From NCBI RefSeq assembly GCF_003130405.1, contig NZ_QEAS01000004.1, positions 181,932 to 245,931 of the forward strand: a DNA stretch of 64,000 nt, written 5' to 3'. Under the pieces are notes generated by a model that did not search any database, was not told the DNA's origin, and was given only the letters and a program-made list of their open reading frames with translations. The position numbers were made by a program, and so were the translations under genes. This document shows, one piece after another, positions 44,791 through 54,004 of this stretch (positions are counted from its first letter, which is position 1; each line of letters opens with the position of its first letter). Origin of the DNA: Pararcticibacter amylolyticus. Its GTDB lineage: Bacteria > Bacteroidota > Bacteroidia > Sphingobacteriales > Sphingobacteriaceae.

Positions 44791-47180
44791 TCCTCAGCCT
44801 TCTTTAAAAAAGCCGCTATTTTATTATAAAATGCCCTTGTTTCAAAGGGTTTCAGAATAACCCCGTTCATACCTGCGGCGAGAAGGAGTTCTTCGTCATT
44901 CTTCATGATACTCGCTGTTAATGCAAGGACCGGAATATGGCATACAGACCCTTCCATCTGTCTTATCTGGCGGACAGCCTCGTTGCCATCCATTTCGGGC
45001 ATGTGAATGTCCATTAACACCAGATCGTAAGCATTGCCAGTGATCTTTTCTAATGCCTGCCGTCCATTTTCTGCGAAATCAACGGTGATCCTCCAGTTCT
45101 TAAGTATTTTCTCTGCCAAAAGCCTGTTAATAGCATTGTCGTCTACTACCAATACATGTCCCTGTAAGGGTTCGCCGAAATGATCATCTACAGGAGGTTC
45201 TTCAGTTGTTTTAGGGAAACTGACCTGGAAACTGAATTCACTTCCCTTTCCAAAAACGCTTTTGACGTTGATAGACGATTGGTGAAGTTCTACCAGTTTT
45301 TTTGTAATAGCCAGTCCCAGACCTGTACCTCCGTATTTACGGGATGTGTGGAGTTCTGCCTGGGCATAAGCATCAAAAATTGAATCGAGCTTATCCCCGG
45401 GAATTCCAATTCCGGTATCGGCAATACTAAAGCGGATGGTAGCTGAGTCGGCGGTTTCCTCTTCCAGCACCAGGCTCAATTTAACAAGTCCCTTTTCGGT
45501 GAATTTTACAGCGTTTCCCAGTATATTCATCAGGATCTGGTAAAGCCGGGTAGGATCGCATTTGTAGTAGCCGTTGATCTTAGGATCAATTTCCGTTATG
45601 ATATCCAGCCCCGGTTTAACTGCTTTAATCCGGATAGACTGGACTGTGTTCACTGCCAGTTTCCTGAGATCGGCAGGTATTGATTCTAATTTGATATTCC
45701 CGGTTTCTACTTTGGTAAAATCGAGGACGTCATTAATCAGGGCCAGCAGATTGCGCGCAGAGAATTCCAGAATATTCAAGTGCTCCCTCTGCCGCTTGGG
45801 AGAATCTTCCCTTTGGATGATCCGGGAGATTCCGACTACGGCATTCAGGGGAGTCCGCATTTCATGACTCATGACAGAGAGGAAAAGTTCCTTCGACCGG
45901 CTCAGTTCAATAGCCTCCTCCCTGGTTTTGATCAATTGCGCTTCTGCTTCCTTTCGGATGGTGATATCAACTAAAATTCCGATCTGGCTCTCTATGTTGC
46001 CTTCAGGGTCGCGTAACATATTGTTGGACATGAAAATCCAGACTGACTCTCCGTCTTTTCGTCGGATAACGACCTCTACCTCGTAGTTTTTACCCGCTTC
46101 AACCCGTTGCCTGGCAAATTGTATAACAGAGGGATCTGTTTCTTCACTTATCAGACGGTCGCCAAATATCTGTCCTTTTAGTTCGCCAAGTTCATAGCCG
46201 AGTATTTTTTCGGATTCTTCGTTCATCCAGATCACTTCTCCATTTCCGTTTCGTAAAATAACTCCGGCGGGAGATTTTTCAACTGCAGTTGAGAGGATCC
46301 GCAGACGGGCTTCTGTTTCTTTCCGTTCTGTTATATCACGGCCGTTAATCAGCCATTTCTCCTGGTATAGTCTGTCGGACCATTCGAACCACCGTTGCTC
46401 GCCGTTTTTGGTTACAACTTTAGTTTCAAGGATGAAGCGGTTTTCTCCCCTGGAAACCCGCTCATAAATATCCGGCATTACTCTTTCACGCTCTTCAGGG
46501 GCGGAGAAGTTCCATATATTTTCACCAATGATCTCACTGGGCTTATATCCAAGAAGGTCTTCCACGATATCATTACAATAGAGGATGATACCCTGAGGAT
46601 CTGTGACACAATGAAGCTCGCTTGAATTATTAAAGAGCGACAGGAACCGTTTTTCGTTTTCGAGTAACTCTTTAAGCTGCTGGTTCTTTTTTCGTAATTC
46701 CAGGTGAGACATTACCTCATTAGCCAGTATTTGTAAAGCCTCAATTTGTTTTTCACTAAGTTTCCTTGCTGAATAATCTGTAACGCATAGTGCGCCAATT
46801 TTATATCCGTCTGTCGTAGTAAGTGGTGCTCCTGCATAGAAATGAAATGGGGAAGCCTGCAGGTACTTATTCCCGCAAAAGCGTTTATCCTTGTGAAAAT
46901 CTTCAGTCTGCAACACAGCGGGGCTCCCTATGGTGTATTGACACATGGTTTGGTCCCTGGGTATTTCGCTCAGCTCAATTCCTTTTCGCGCCTTTACCCA
47001 AAGGCGTTCATGATCAAGAAATGAGATCAATGAAACAGGAGTATCACATATATAAGAGGCGAGGGACGTGATGGCATCAAACTGCGGTTCTGATGGGGTA
47101 TCCAGGATATTATATGAATTTAGTGCATTTATCCTGGATCTTTCTAGATCGTTCTTATCGTACATTCTGCTATTCTTCAT
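44787..47180 (-). CDS. Hybrid sensor histidine kinase (GAF-PAS-PAS-HisKA-HATPase-REC)
   Basis: 797 residues, no membrane helix, so cytoplasmic. GAF domain (about 22-165), PAS (about 180-295, ending NGRDITERKE), PAS with PAC (about 300-415), HisKA with SVMSHEMRTPLNAVVG (phospho-His about residue 447), HATPase with NAVKFTEKG, DTGIGIPGDKL and GGTGLGLAITKKL (about 545-660), and a receiver domain (about 675-792, VLVVDDNAINR, LVLMDIHMPEMDG with phospho-Asp). It senses an internal small ligand or redox state and passes phosphate to its own receiver. No HPt or response regulator gene is adjacent. A short promoter-terminator leader lies upstream. Confidence 0.93.
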   Translation of the reverse strand: MKNSRMYDKNDLERSRINALNSYNILDTPSEPQFDAITSLASYICDTPVSLISFLDHERLWVKARKGIELSEIPRDQTMCQYTIGSPAVLQTEDFHKDKRFCGNKYLQASPFHFYAGAPLTTTDGYKIGALCVTDYSARKLSEKQIEALQILANEVMSHLELRKKNQQLKELLENEKRFLSLFNNSSELHCVTDPQGIILYCNDIVEDLLGYKPSEIIGENIWNFSAPEERERVMPDIYERVSRGENRFILETKVVTKNGEQRWFEWSDRLYQEKWLINGRDITERKETEARLRILSTAVEKSPAGVILRNGNGEVIWMNEESEKILGYELGELKGQIFGDRLISEETDPSVIQFARQRVEAGKNYEVEVVIRRKDGESVWIFMSNNMLRDPEGNIESQIGILVDITIRKEAEAQLIKTREEAIELSRSKELFLSVMSHEMRTPLNAVVGISRIIQREDSPKRQREHLNILEFSARNLLALINDVLDFTKVETGNIKLESIPADLRKLAVNTVQSIRIKAVKPGLDIITEIDPKINGYYKCDPTRLYQILMNILGNAVKFTEKGLVKLSLVLEEETADSATIRFSIADTGIGIPGDKLDSIFDAYAQAELHTSRKYGGTGLGLAITKKLVELHQSSINVKSVFGKGSEFSFQVSFPKTTEEPPVDDHFGEPLQGHVLVVDDNAINRLLAEKILKNWRITVDFAENGRQALEKITGNAYDLVLMDIHMPEMDGNEAVRQIRQMEGSVCHIPVLALTASIMKNDEELLLAAGMNGVILKPFETRAFYNKIAAFLKKAED

Positions 47181-47251
47181 AGTAGTAGTATTGCAAATAG
47201 AACGAAAAATGCCGAAAAAGCGGATAACTGGTTTAAAAAAAATCTACGCGC

Positions 47252-47300
47252 ATAAAAAAGCCCCGTCACGATGGGCGTGAACAGGGCACCTAAACCTTAT
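47252..47300 (-). ncRNA. Candidate short leader RNA or sRNA ending in an intrinsic terminator
   Basis: On the minus strand the hairpin at 47287-47260 (stem GCCCTGTTCACG / CGTGACGGGGC with one bulge, loop CCCAT) is followed by six T. One pair is G-U on this strand but C-A on the other, so the structure belongs to a minus-strand RNA. A consensus promoter lies 6 bp further upstream, so an RNA of only about 50 nt would result. It is either an attenuator of the kinase gene (start at 47180) or a free small RNA; no known family was recognised. Confidence 0.5.
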
Positions 47301-47305
47301 CATCA

Positions 47306-47337
47306 CAAATATAGAAATAACCAGGTGAATCATGCAA
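47306..47337 (-). promoter_or_regulatory. Promoter upstream of the short RNA and hybrid kinase
   Basis: On the minus strand TTG (47337-47335), 21 bp, TATATTTG (47313-47306), a full match to the -7 consensus. Predicted start near 47300. The rest of the gap, to 47530, is AT-rich and holds nothing else that I can support. Confidence 0.6.
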
Positions 47338-47530
47338 GCTTTTTTGAAAAAAAATATCTGCGTTTTTTTTGAAAATATCCGGTTGTAATATAATCACTAA
47401 ATTGCTGATAGTCACGACCGCTGTCCCGATAGAACCAACAAGCTTTCACCTGCTTTTGCTCTTTGTTTTGGGCCGGCTTTACTGGACCTGCGATGGGAGA
47501 AAGCGCGATACCAGAGAGAGGGTAGAAAAG

Positions 47531-48658
47531 CTAAAATACGTTTTCGTATAAAGTGTCAATTATTTCGCGCCAGTCACCCCCGTTGACAATATCTCCATTG
47601 CATATAAAAACTACTCCTTTCTTGCTAGCCGGGCTAAAGGAAATGAAGGACGACACACCGTTAGCCTTTCCTGTATGCATATACAGAATCAGTCCCTTCC
47701 GGGTCGCATACAGGAACCACGTATGGAACCCAAGATTGAACTCGTCCGGAGTAAGTGTTTGAATTGCATCGGAATTAAATACTTGTTTGCCTTTCCATTC
47801 CCCCTGCTTCGTCCAGGCGATGAGGAAATGGGCAAATTGTTCAGCACTGGTATGTAAACTTCCCGCCGGGTAATCTGGGAAACCGCCATAACCCCAGGGT
47901 TGATATCGTTGCAAAGAATCAGAATAACTATAAGGCATTGCAACTTTAGAAGAATCGATTTCGCGGAGGAACCAACCGGTGTGGTTCATTTCGAGCGGTT
48001 GAAATATCTTGGTTCTGCAATATATTTCGAATGCCTGACCGGTAATTCGTTCTGCCAGGTAGCCCAGCAGGGCAATCCCCATATTGGAATAATTAGCTTT
48101 TGCCCCCGGCCGGTATTCGTAGAAATTGTGATCCTTGTCGTAATGCTTTCCTACTGGCGAAAAATAGCCCTTAACAAATGCTTTAAGAGAAATAGCGGGA
48201 TCTCCATGATTGCTATCCCAAAATTGCCCCAGATAATCTGTATTATCATCAATAGATGAACGATGCCGCAGCAACTGCCTGAACGTTATCGGAATGTTGG
48301 GATAGCGGGGATTGGCCACTTTAAAATCAAGATATTTGTTTATATCATCATCCATCTTGAATTTTCCTTCTCCAAGGAGCTGCATCATAGCTGCTGCTGT
48401 TATTGTTTTAGAAGTGGATGCTGCTTCGAATATAGTTTGATCATTCACCGGTATTCTTTTCTCCAAATTTTGATATCCATAGTAGCCCGTCCACACGATA
48501 TTTCCATCATAAATAGCGGCTGCTTCAAAACCTGGAATATGGAATTTTTCCATTGCTTTGATGATTAAAGAATCTACCGCCCGCTTTTGAGCATTGGTTG
48601 GTGATATCAATATGAAAACCAACAGGAACAATGAAGGGCAGATCTTTTTCATCATCAT
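47531..48658 (-). CDS. Serine hydrolase of the class C beta-lactamase family
   Basis: 375 residues with a signal peptide ending PTNAQ. The beta-lactamase-fold motifs are ASTSKTITAAA (S-x-x-K, Ser about 81), the tyrosine motif YSNMGIALLGYLAERITG, and HTG in place of KTG near residue 330 (YMHTGKANGVSSF). Proteins of this kind include esterases, D-aminopeptidases and penicillin-binding-like enzymes; true antibiotic hydrolysis is not implied. Periplasmic. It is divergent from the esterase gene at 48798. Confidence 0.9.
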   Translation of the reverse strand: MMMKKICPSLFLLVFILISPTNAQKRAVDSLIIKAMEKFHIPGFEAAAIYDGNIVWTGYYGYQNLEKRIPVNDQTIFEAASTSKTITAAAMMQLLGEGKFKMDDDINKYLDFKVANPRYPNIPITFRQLLRHRSSIDDNTDYLGQFWDSNHGDPAISLKAFVKGYFSPVGKHYDKDHNFYEYRPGAKANYSNMGIALLGYLAERITGQAFEIYCRTKIFQPLEMNHTGWFLREIDSSKVAMPYSYSDSLQRYQPWGYGGFPDYPAGSLHTSAEQFAHFLIAWTKQGEWKGKQVFNSDAIQTLTPDEFNLGFHTWFLYATRKGLILYMHTGKANGVSSFISFSPASKKGVVFICNGDIVNGGDWREIIDTLYENVF

Positions 48659-48797
48659 TTGTACGTTTATTGAATTACCGTTGAAAATAGATTTTTATTA
48701 GCACTAGTGAAAGTATTTTAACACTATTTTTTACCTTTTTCGGATTTGACTGTTATCTTTATACAATGCTTATTACCACCAGATAAACACAGATTAT

Positions 48798-49991
48798 ATG
48801 AAGAAAATATGGGCTACAGTCTTTATCCTGTTCCTGACTACCGCTTTATATTCCCAACAGGCCTTATGGGGAAATCAGGATATCACTTCTCCTGAAATAA
48901 ACTCAGACGGCACAGTTACTTTCCGCATTCAGGCACCGGAAGTTGGTAAGGTTCAGATCACCGGAGATTTCCTGCCTTCACAGAAAGCGGACACTCCTTT
49001 TGGTCCGTCAGACGCCCCGGGAGTTGCGGACCTGGTTAAGGGTGATAAGGGCATCTGGGAGTATAAAACCCCGGTGCCGCTGGCTCCCGAGCTTTACAGT
49101 TATTCTTTTATCATTGACGGACTTAAGACCACCGACCCGAATAATGTTTATATGATCAGGGATGTAGCTTCTGTTACAAATGTTTTCCTGATAAGGGGCG
49201 GCAGGGCTGATCTTTATAAAGTAAACCAGGTACCTCATGGAACTGTATCCCGGAGATGGTATTCCAGCCCGAAGCTGAACATGGAACGCCGCTTAACTAT
49301 CTACACACCTCCTGGTTACGAGAATAGCAGTAAGCGATACCCTGTATTTTATCTCCTGCATGGTATGGGCGGAGATGAGGAAGCGTGGATTGCTCTGGGA
49401 CGTACGGCCCAGATCCTTGACAACCTGATAGCGAAGGGGAAAGCAGAGCCCATGATTGTGGTGATGACGAATGGTAATGTGTCGCAGGAAGCCGCACCCG
49501 GGGAATCATCTTTGGGGTTTTACAAGCCAACAATGCAGTTACCCAAAACCATGGAAGGCTCTATGGAACAAAGTTTTCCTGATGTAGTATCGTTTGTTGA
49601 TCATGATTATCGCACGCTTAAGAGTAAGCAGGGAAGGGCTATCGCCGGTTTGTCGATGGGCGGTTATCATGCCCTTCATATTTCGAAAGAATACCCGGAT
49701 ATGTTCGATTATATAGGTCTTTTTTCGGCGGCTATTATGCCGGATAAAAGAGTTTCATCCCCGGTCTATCAGAATATGGATGAAAAGCTGAAAGTGCAGT
49801 TTAGTAAAAAGCCCAAATTATACTGGATTGCGATCGGCAAAACGGATTTTCTTTACAAAGCGAATGAAGACTACCGGAAACTGCTGGATGAGAGAAGGTA
49901 TCCGTATGTATACCGCGAATCGGAGGGAGGGCATATCTGGCGAAACTGGAGAATCTATCTGACTGAGTTCGCTCCTTTATTATTCAGGTAA
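48798..49991 (+). CDS. Secreted esterase of the alpha/beta-hydrolase (esterase D / CE1) type
   Basis: 397 residues, signal peptide ending TALYSQ. The N-terminal Ig-like set domain (about 25-120, VTFRIQAPEVGKVQITGDF) is of the CBM48/E_set type often joined to feruloyl and acetyl-xylan esterases. The catalytic domain (about 135-395) has the oxyanion turn HGMGGDEEAW, the nucleophile elbow GLSMGGYHA and the final His in ESEGGHIWRNW. It would cleave ester groups from plant polysaccharides or related compounds. No glycan genes are adjacent. Confidence 0.9.
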   Translation: MKKIWATVFILFLTTALYSQQALWGNQDITSPEINSDGTVTFRIQAPEVGKVQITGDFLPSQKADTPFGPSDAPGVADLVKGDKGIWEYKTPVPLAPELYSYSFIIDGLKTTDPNNVYMIRDVASVTNVFLIRGGRADLYKVNQVPHGTVSRRWYSSPKLNMERRLTIYTPPGYENSSKRYPVFYLLHGMGGDEEAWIALGRTAQILDNLIAKGKAEPMIVVMTNGNVSQEAAPGESSLGFYKPTMQLPKTMEGSMEQSFPDVVSFVDHDYRTLKSKQGRAIAGLSMGGYHALHISKEYPDMFDYIGLFSAAIMPDKRVSSPVYQNMDEKLKVQFSKKPKLYWIAIGKTDFLYKANEDYRKLLDERRYPYVYRESEGGHIWRNWRIYLTEFAPLLFR

Positions 49992-50214
49992 GAATTGGGA
50001 GGAGTCATATTATTAAGCGTGATCAAGCAATCTGAATATTCAGAAACAAATCTCGTGATTATAACACCTGCAAGTTTTTACAGGAAAAGGCGCCACGTCA
50101 TTTTACGGATGATCTTTAGGCAATCTGCGAATTTTTTAAAAACGTCGTTGTGGGGTTTGACCTCAGGTGACAAGTTTTACCCGATAAAATAAGATTAGTG
50201 AATAACCTGATTTG

Positions 50215-50727
50215 TCAAGACGCGCTAAGAACTTTCTCAAACGCTTTTCTCGCCGCACCCCTGAAATAGACTTCGCCGCAATAAACATATCCCATTTTTT
50301 CAAAGATCTTCAGCATCGCACCGTTATCAAAATTAGTATCCGCTTTAACGCTGAATATATGACGGTCTTTTGCAAATTCCTCAATCGCTCCGAGGATCGT
50401 TTTTGCCAGGCCCTTTCCAAGATGGCTTTCCGCCACTGCAATTCTATGGAATACAACGAAGTCTCCATTCGTCAGCCATTGTCCTTCGATATCGGCATAG
50501 GCCGGTTCGTCGTTAATGAATATTGCACAATAACCAGCAATTATATCTCCTTCTGTCAGGACGAATCCTGCATCTTTTTTAATGTCATTCTCTATAACAG
50601 CTGGATTGGGATAACCGTCCTGCCATTGATTGCTGCCGTCTTCTTTACGACGGCGTATCGCATGCTGCAGGATTTCCCAAATTTCTGCTACATCCTCAAT
50701 ATGTGCTTTTCTAAAACTATATTCCAT
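50215..50727 (-). CDS. GNAT-family N-acetyltransferase
   Basis: 170 residues covering one GNAT domain. The acetyl-CoA-binding motif A is HRIAVAESHLGKGLAKTILG (about 90-110), followed by the beta5 strand ADTNFDNGAMLKIFEKMGYVY. The acceptor is unknown. It stands alone. The 223 bp between the esterase and its stop codon hold a 14-bp palindrome (TCTGAATATTCAGA, 50030-50043) and no gene. Confidence 0.9.
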   Translation of the reverse strand: MEYSFRKAHIEDVAEIWEILQHAIRRRKEDGSNQWQDGYPNPAVIENDIKKDAGFVLTEGDIIAGYCAIFINDEPAYADIEGQWLTNGDFVVFHRIAVAESHLGKGLAKTILGAIEEFAKDRHIFSVKADTNFDNGAMLKIFEKMGYVYCGEVYFRGAARKAFEKVLSAS

Positions 50728-50828
50728 TTAAACTTAATATGGGCCGATAATGCCGATAGTGCACAGTGCAGTTGTTTCTTCACTGCAAAGGCTCATAAGC
50801 AATAATGTAAAAATAGGCAAATAACTTC

Positions 50829-50880
50829 AATAGCTATATTGACATAGCTATTATGGCTGTATTAGGAGCAATGTCAATAT
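50829..50880. repeat. Overlapping, mutually exclusive inverted repeats
   Basis: AATAGCTAT (50829-50837) and ATAGCTATT (50844-50852) form a 9-bp stem. ATATTGACAT (50836-50845), which covers its loop, pairs with ATGTCAATAT (50871-50880) over 10 bp. Both cannot form at once. They lie about 90 bp upstream of the TPR-ankyrin operon. Confidence 0.5.
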
Positions 50881-50971
50881 TGAATTTTCATTAAGTAATG
50901 GGTCCTGACCCAACCCTTGTCTGCCCGTTTATTAGAAAATTTAAGAACCAAATAGCCCGGTCTGGTGTTTA

Positions 50972-51484
50972 ATGACCGTACTAAAAAATATTTGCATGCT
51001 ATTAGGGTCCACCAATTCCCGTCAACAAAATGGAAATGAAGAAGCATTGATTATTCAGCTGATGACTCAAAAACGATATGCTGAAGCTTATATTCTACTA
51101 AAAAACGAATCTCCGGGCGAACCTTCAACCCAATACAACCTGGCATTGTGCCATTACAGCGCTGGTAATTATCAGGAAGCACTTATCTGCCTGGATAATG
51201 CGCTGCGGGCTTTATCCCCGGGGAATTATCCAGGCAAGGCTCCTGCGGATCAATTTTATCATGTTATCCGTCAGATGCAAAATCAAACAAACGATCATCT
51301 TGAGGGAATTACAAAAAAATACGTTACACTTTTCAGGGATCTTGTGCTCGATCACGTTATACGACTGCAAACGGATTGCTGGCTGAAGTCAGGTAACTTT
51401 CCTAAAGTAGTTGAAACCGCGAAACCTCTTGAGCGCAAAAACTATAAAAACATTACCGAAGCCCTTCAATTAGCAACTAAATAA
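50972..51484 (+). CDS. TPR-like small protein
   Basis: 170 residues, cytoplasmic, no signal peptide. Two or three TPR-type helices pairs are visible (LIIQLMTQKRYAEAYILLKN, YNLALCHYSAGNYQEALICL). The C-terminal half is helical without a recognised domain. It precedes the first ankyrin gene by 7 bp, so the three are a likely operon. TPR and ankyrin repeats both bind proteins, which points to a scaffold or chaperone role, but no partner can be named. Confidence 0.7.
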   Translation: MTVLKNICMLLGSTNSRQQNGNEEALIIQLMTQKRYAEAYILLKNESPGEPSTQYNLALCHYSAGNYQEALICLDNALRALSPGNYPGKAPADQFYHVIRQMQNQTNDHLEGITKKYVTLFRDLVLDHVIRLQTDCWLKSGNFPKVVETAKPLERKNYKNITEALQLATK

Positions 51485-51491
51485 TATTATT

Positions 51492-52937
51492 ATGAATAAC
51501 GACTTCAACCGGATCAGGGATGCGTATCAGCGCAATATGTTCGCGCATGGCAGCAATGAAGCGGATATCGACGCCCTCTATAAAGATTTATCTGATGTAA
51601 ATATCGTCAATGAAAATGATGAAAGCCTGTTCCACCTGGCTGCCCGTTTTACAGACACCGCTGGTATTCAGTTCCTGAAAGATGCCGGGCTCAAACCCGG
51701 GACCGATAAATATGGCAACACCCCTTTGCATGCCCTGACGACCACGCGCTTCGACATAAGTAACCCTGATCAGAATGCTAAAGCAAAGAAGATCTATGAT
51801 ACTGCTAAACTGCTTTTAGATCTGGGAGTGAATCCAAAAAAGAAAAATGATTCGGGAAAGCTGGCCTACATTGAATCGGGATTGCTTTACATGTATCCAT
51901 TCCTGGAAGCAATGGGCGATGCTGGTGTAAAAATGGATGCTACAGCCGAAGAAGGCAAGAATCTGCTGCACCTGATTTGTGATAAGCTGGTTCATCGCAA
52001 AAGCTTACCCGGCGCCATAGAAGCTGCAACGAAAACAGTTCGGGTACTGCTCGAAAAGAGCGGGATAGACCCTGAAGATAAAGATATCTTTAATACAACG
52101 CCGCTAACCTATGCACAGCGAAGTGGGGTGAAAGAAATTGCAGCTCTGATATCCGGGGATGAAAATGACACGATAACCGGCGGCATGAATATCCATGAAG
52201 CTGTACTTAACCGGGATACGGCAGCCGTAGAGTCTTTAATTAAAACAGGTGCTGATTTGAATGAGTTGTCTGATCACTACCACCGCACCCCCCTGATGCT
52301 GGCTTGCGAATATCCTTCAGCCCCTATGGTTCGTTTACTGGCTAACGGTGGCGCAAATGTTAATTTTCGTGCCGGCAGTGGTGAGACTGCGGTGTTTTAC
52401 CTACTCACAAAAGCAGTGAGCAACTTTGGCAGGGGAATGAGTAGAGATCTGAAGGATATCAGGCTTATGCTGCAGATCCTGATAGAACATGGACTGGATC
52501 TGAACGCTCCGGCGAACAATAACAGCGATACGGCTTTGAACCTGGTTTGTCAGGCCGGCTACCTGGCAGATCTGAATACGGCACTTGCTGAAGAACTTAT
52601 TGAAGCAGGCTGTGATATAGACATGCCTAACACTCAGGGTAAGACGCCTTTGATGTCGTTCTCTGAACGCGGAAATGAAAATCAATATAACATAGCGGAA
52701 CTTTTGACAGATCATAATGCTGATGCCAGCCGCGCTGACGGGAACGGGAATACCGCGTTAATGTATGCGGCTGCAAACCCGGATAAAATGTCTGCTAAAA
52801 GAATTGCATCGCTGATTCTGGAAAAAGATCCTTCTACTGCCGGCCGCGTCAATAACGCAGGGCAAACAGCAATGGATCTGGCGGTGCGAAACGATAATGA
52901 AGCTGTGGTGAAGCTGCTGCTCGAAGCCATGGTTTAA
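51492..52937 (+). CDS. Ankyrin-repeat protein, long form
   Basis: 481 residues, no signal peptide. Ankyrin repeats of about 33 residues cover almost the whole chain; clear ones read ESLFHLAARFTDTAGIQFL, GNTPLHALTTTRFD, RTPLMLACEYPSAPMVRLL and GQTAMDLAVRNDNEAVVKLL. Some repeats have insertions (for example about 75-90 and 295-315). It is a cytoplasmic protein-binding scaffold. It is followed after 15 bp by a second ankyrin gene that may have arisen by duplication. Confidence 0.85.
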   Translation: MNNDFNRIRDAYQRNMFAHGSNEADIDALYKDLSDVNIVNENDESLFHLAARFTDTAGIQFLKDAGLKPGTDKYGNTPLHALTTTRFDISNPDQNAKAKKIYDTAKLLLDLGVNPKKKNDSGKLAYIESGLLYMYPFLEAMGDAGVKMDATAEEGKNLLHLICDKLVHRKSLPGAIEAATKTVRVLLEKSGIDPEDKDIFNTTPLTYAQRSGVKEIAALISGDENDTITGGMNIHEAVLNRDTAAVESLIKTGADLNELSDHYHRTPLMLACEYPSAPMVRLLANGGANVNFRAGSGETAVFYLLTKAVSNFGRGMSRDLKDIRLMLQILIEHGLDLNAPANNNSDTALNLVCQAGYLADLNTALAEELIEAGCDIDMPNTQGKTPLMSFSERGNENQYNIAELLTDHNADASRADGNGNTALMYAAANPDKMSAKRIASLILEKDPSTAGRVNNAGQTAMDLAVRNDNEAVVKLLLEAMV

Positions 52938-52952
52938 TGAAACTGTACGATT

Positions 52953-53921
52953 ATGGATAATATGTTTTTAAATGCATGTAAAAATGCGCAAAAAGGAGTG
53001 ATTCAAGCCTTTCTGAAAAAGGGAGGCATTAATGTCGACAAGCGCGATGCGCTGGGTAATACTCCTTTATATTACGTCAGTAATAAAGGAGCGAGGGATG
53101 TAGTTAAACTGATCATAGATGCAGGAGCAGATGTTAATCTGGCGAATAACATAGGCGAAAGCCCCTTGCACTGTGCCGCCCGAAATGGAAATAAAGACGT
53201 GATTAAGTTGCTTGCAGATGCCGGGGCGGATCTGAATGCGGGAAACAACCAGGGACAGACACCTGTATTCTACGCAGTACTGGCTCATAAAACGGAAACG
53301 GCATTGTTTTTTATCTCACTCGGTGCTGATACCACGCTAAAAGATAATGCCGGCTATAGTATCCTGGATCATGCTACCGCCAATGGAATGAGAGATCTGG
53401 TTACTGCCTTGTCTTCAAATGGCGTCTCGCAAAAAGACGATCATGGTAATACCCCCTTGCATCAGGCCGTCTATAATAATCAGAGTGAAACGGTAATAGC
53501 GCTGCTAAAATCAGGATCTCTGAATGTAAACGACTTAAATAATGATGGTGTAAGCCCACTTATCCTGGCTGTCAATAATTCGAATATGCACCTCGCCGAG
53601 ATTCTGATTAAAAGTGGGGCAGATGTAAACCAGCATGTATTAAGTGGTAATTCAGCCCTGCATTATGCTGCCGGAATCGGAAATCATCATCTTGGGAAAA
53701 TGCTGCTTAATGCCGGCGCAGATATTAACTCCCGCAACAGTTACAGCGAAACCCCTCTTATCGTGGCTGCCCTTTGCGGACATAATGATTTCACAGCGAT
53801 GCTCATCGAACAGAATGCTGACGTAAAAGCCGTGAATAATGATGGGCGCAGTGCGCTTGACTTCGCGAGCGAGAAAGGTTATACAGAGATCGTGGAGCAA
53901 CTTCTGATGGCCGGAGATTAG
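52953..53921 (+). CDS. Ankyrin-repeat protein, short form
   Basis: 322 residues made of about nine regular ankyrin repeats (GNTPLYYVSNKGARDVVKLI, GESPLHCAARNGNKDVIKLL, GNTPLHQAVYNNQSETVIAL, GNSALHYAAGIGNHHLGKML and others). No signal peptide and no catalytic domain. The repeats are closer to the consensus than those of the upstream gene. It is the last gene of the operon and ends before a strong convergent stem-loop. Confidence 0.88.
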   Translation: MDNMFLNACKNAQKGVIQAFLKKGGINVDKRDALGNTPLYYVSNKGARDVVKLIIDAGADVNLANNIGESPLHCAARNGNKDVIKLLADAGADLNAGNNQGQTPVFYAVLAHKTETALFFISLGADTTLKDNAGYSILDHATANGMRDLVTALSSNGVSQKDDHGNTPLHQAVYNNQSETVIALLKSGSLNVNDLNNDGVSPLILAVNNSNMHLAEILIKSGADVNQHVLSGNSALHYAAGIGNHHLGKMLLNAGADINSRNSYSETPLIVAALCGHNDFTAMLIEQNADVKAVNNDGRSALDFASEKGYTEIVEQLLMAGD

Positions 53922-53954
53922 CAGATCTTTCCCATCGGCGGATAAAACGATTTA

Positions 53955-53993
53955 TGATGAATGAAGGTGAATCAGCCACACCTTCATTCATCA
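53955..53993. terminator. Convergent stem-loop terminator
   Basis: TGATGAATGAAGGTG (53955-53969) and CACCTTCATTCATCA (53979-53993) form a perfect 15-bp stem with a 9-nt loop, placed between the ankyrin operon and the converging alcohol dehydrogenase gene. Confidence 0.75.
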
Positions 53994-54004
53994 ATATGAT
54001 GCCG

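Noticed and set aside
47369..47551. 60-codon plus-strand frame with a hydrophobic stretch
   Set aside because: It needs a TTG start after a T-run, overlaps the end of the serine hydrolase gene and has no domain.
50972..53921. Ankyrin proteins as secreted effectors
   Set aside because: No signal peptide or secretion domain is visible, and no secretion gene is adjacent.
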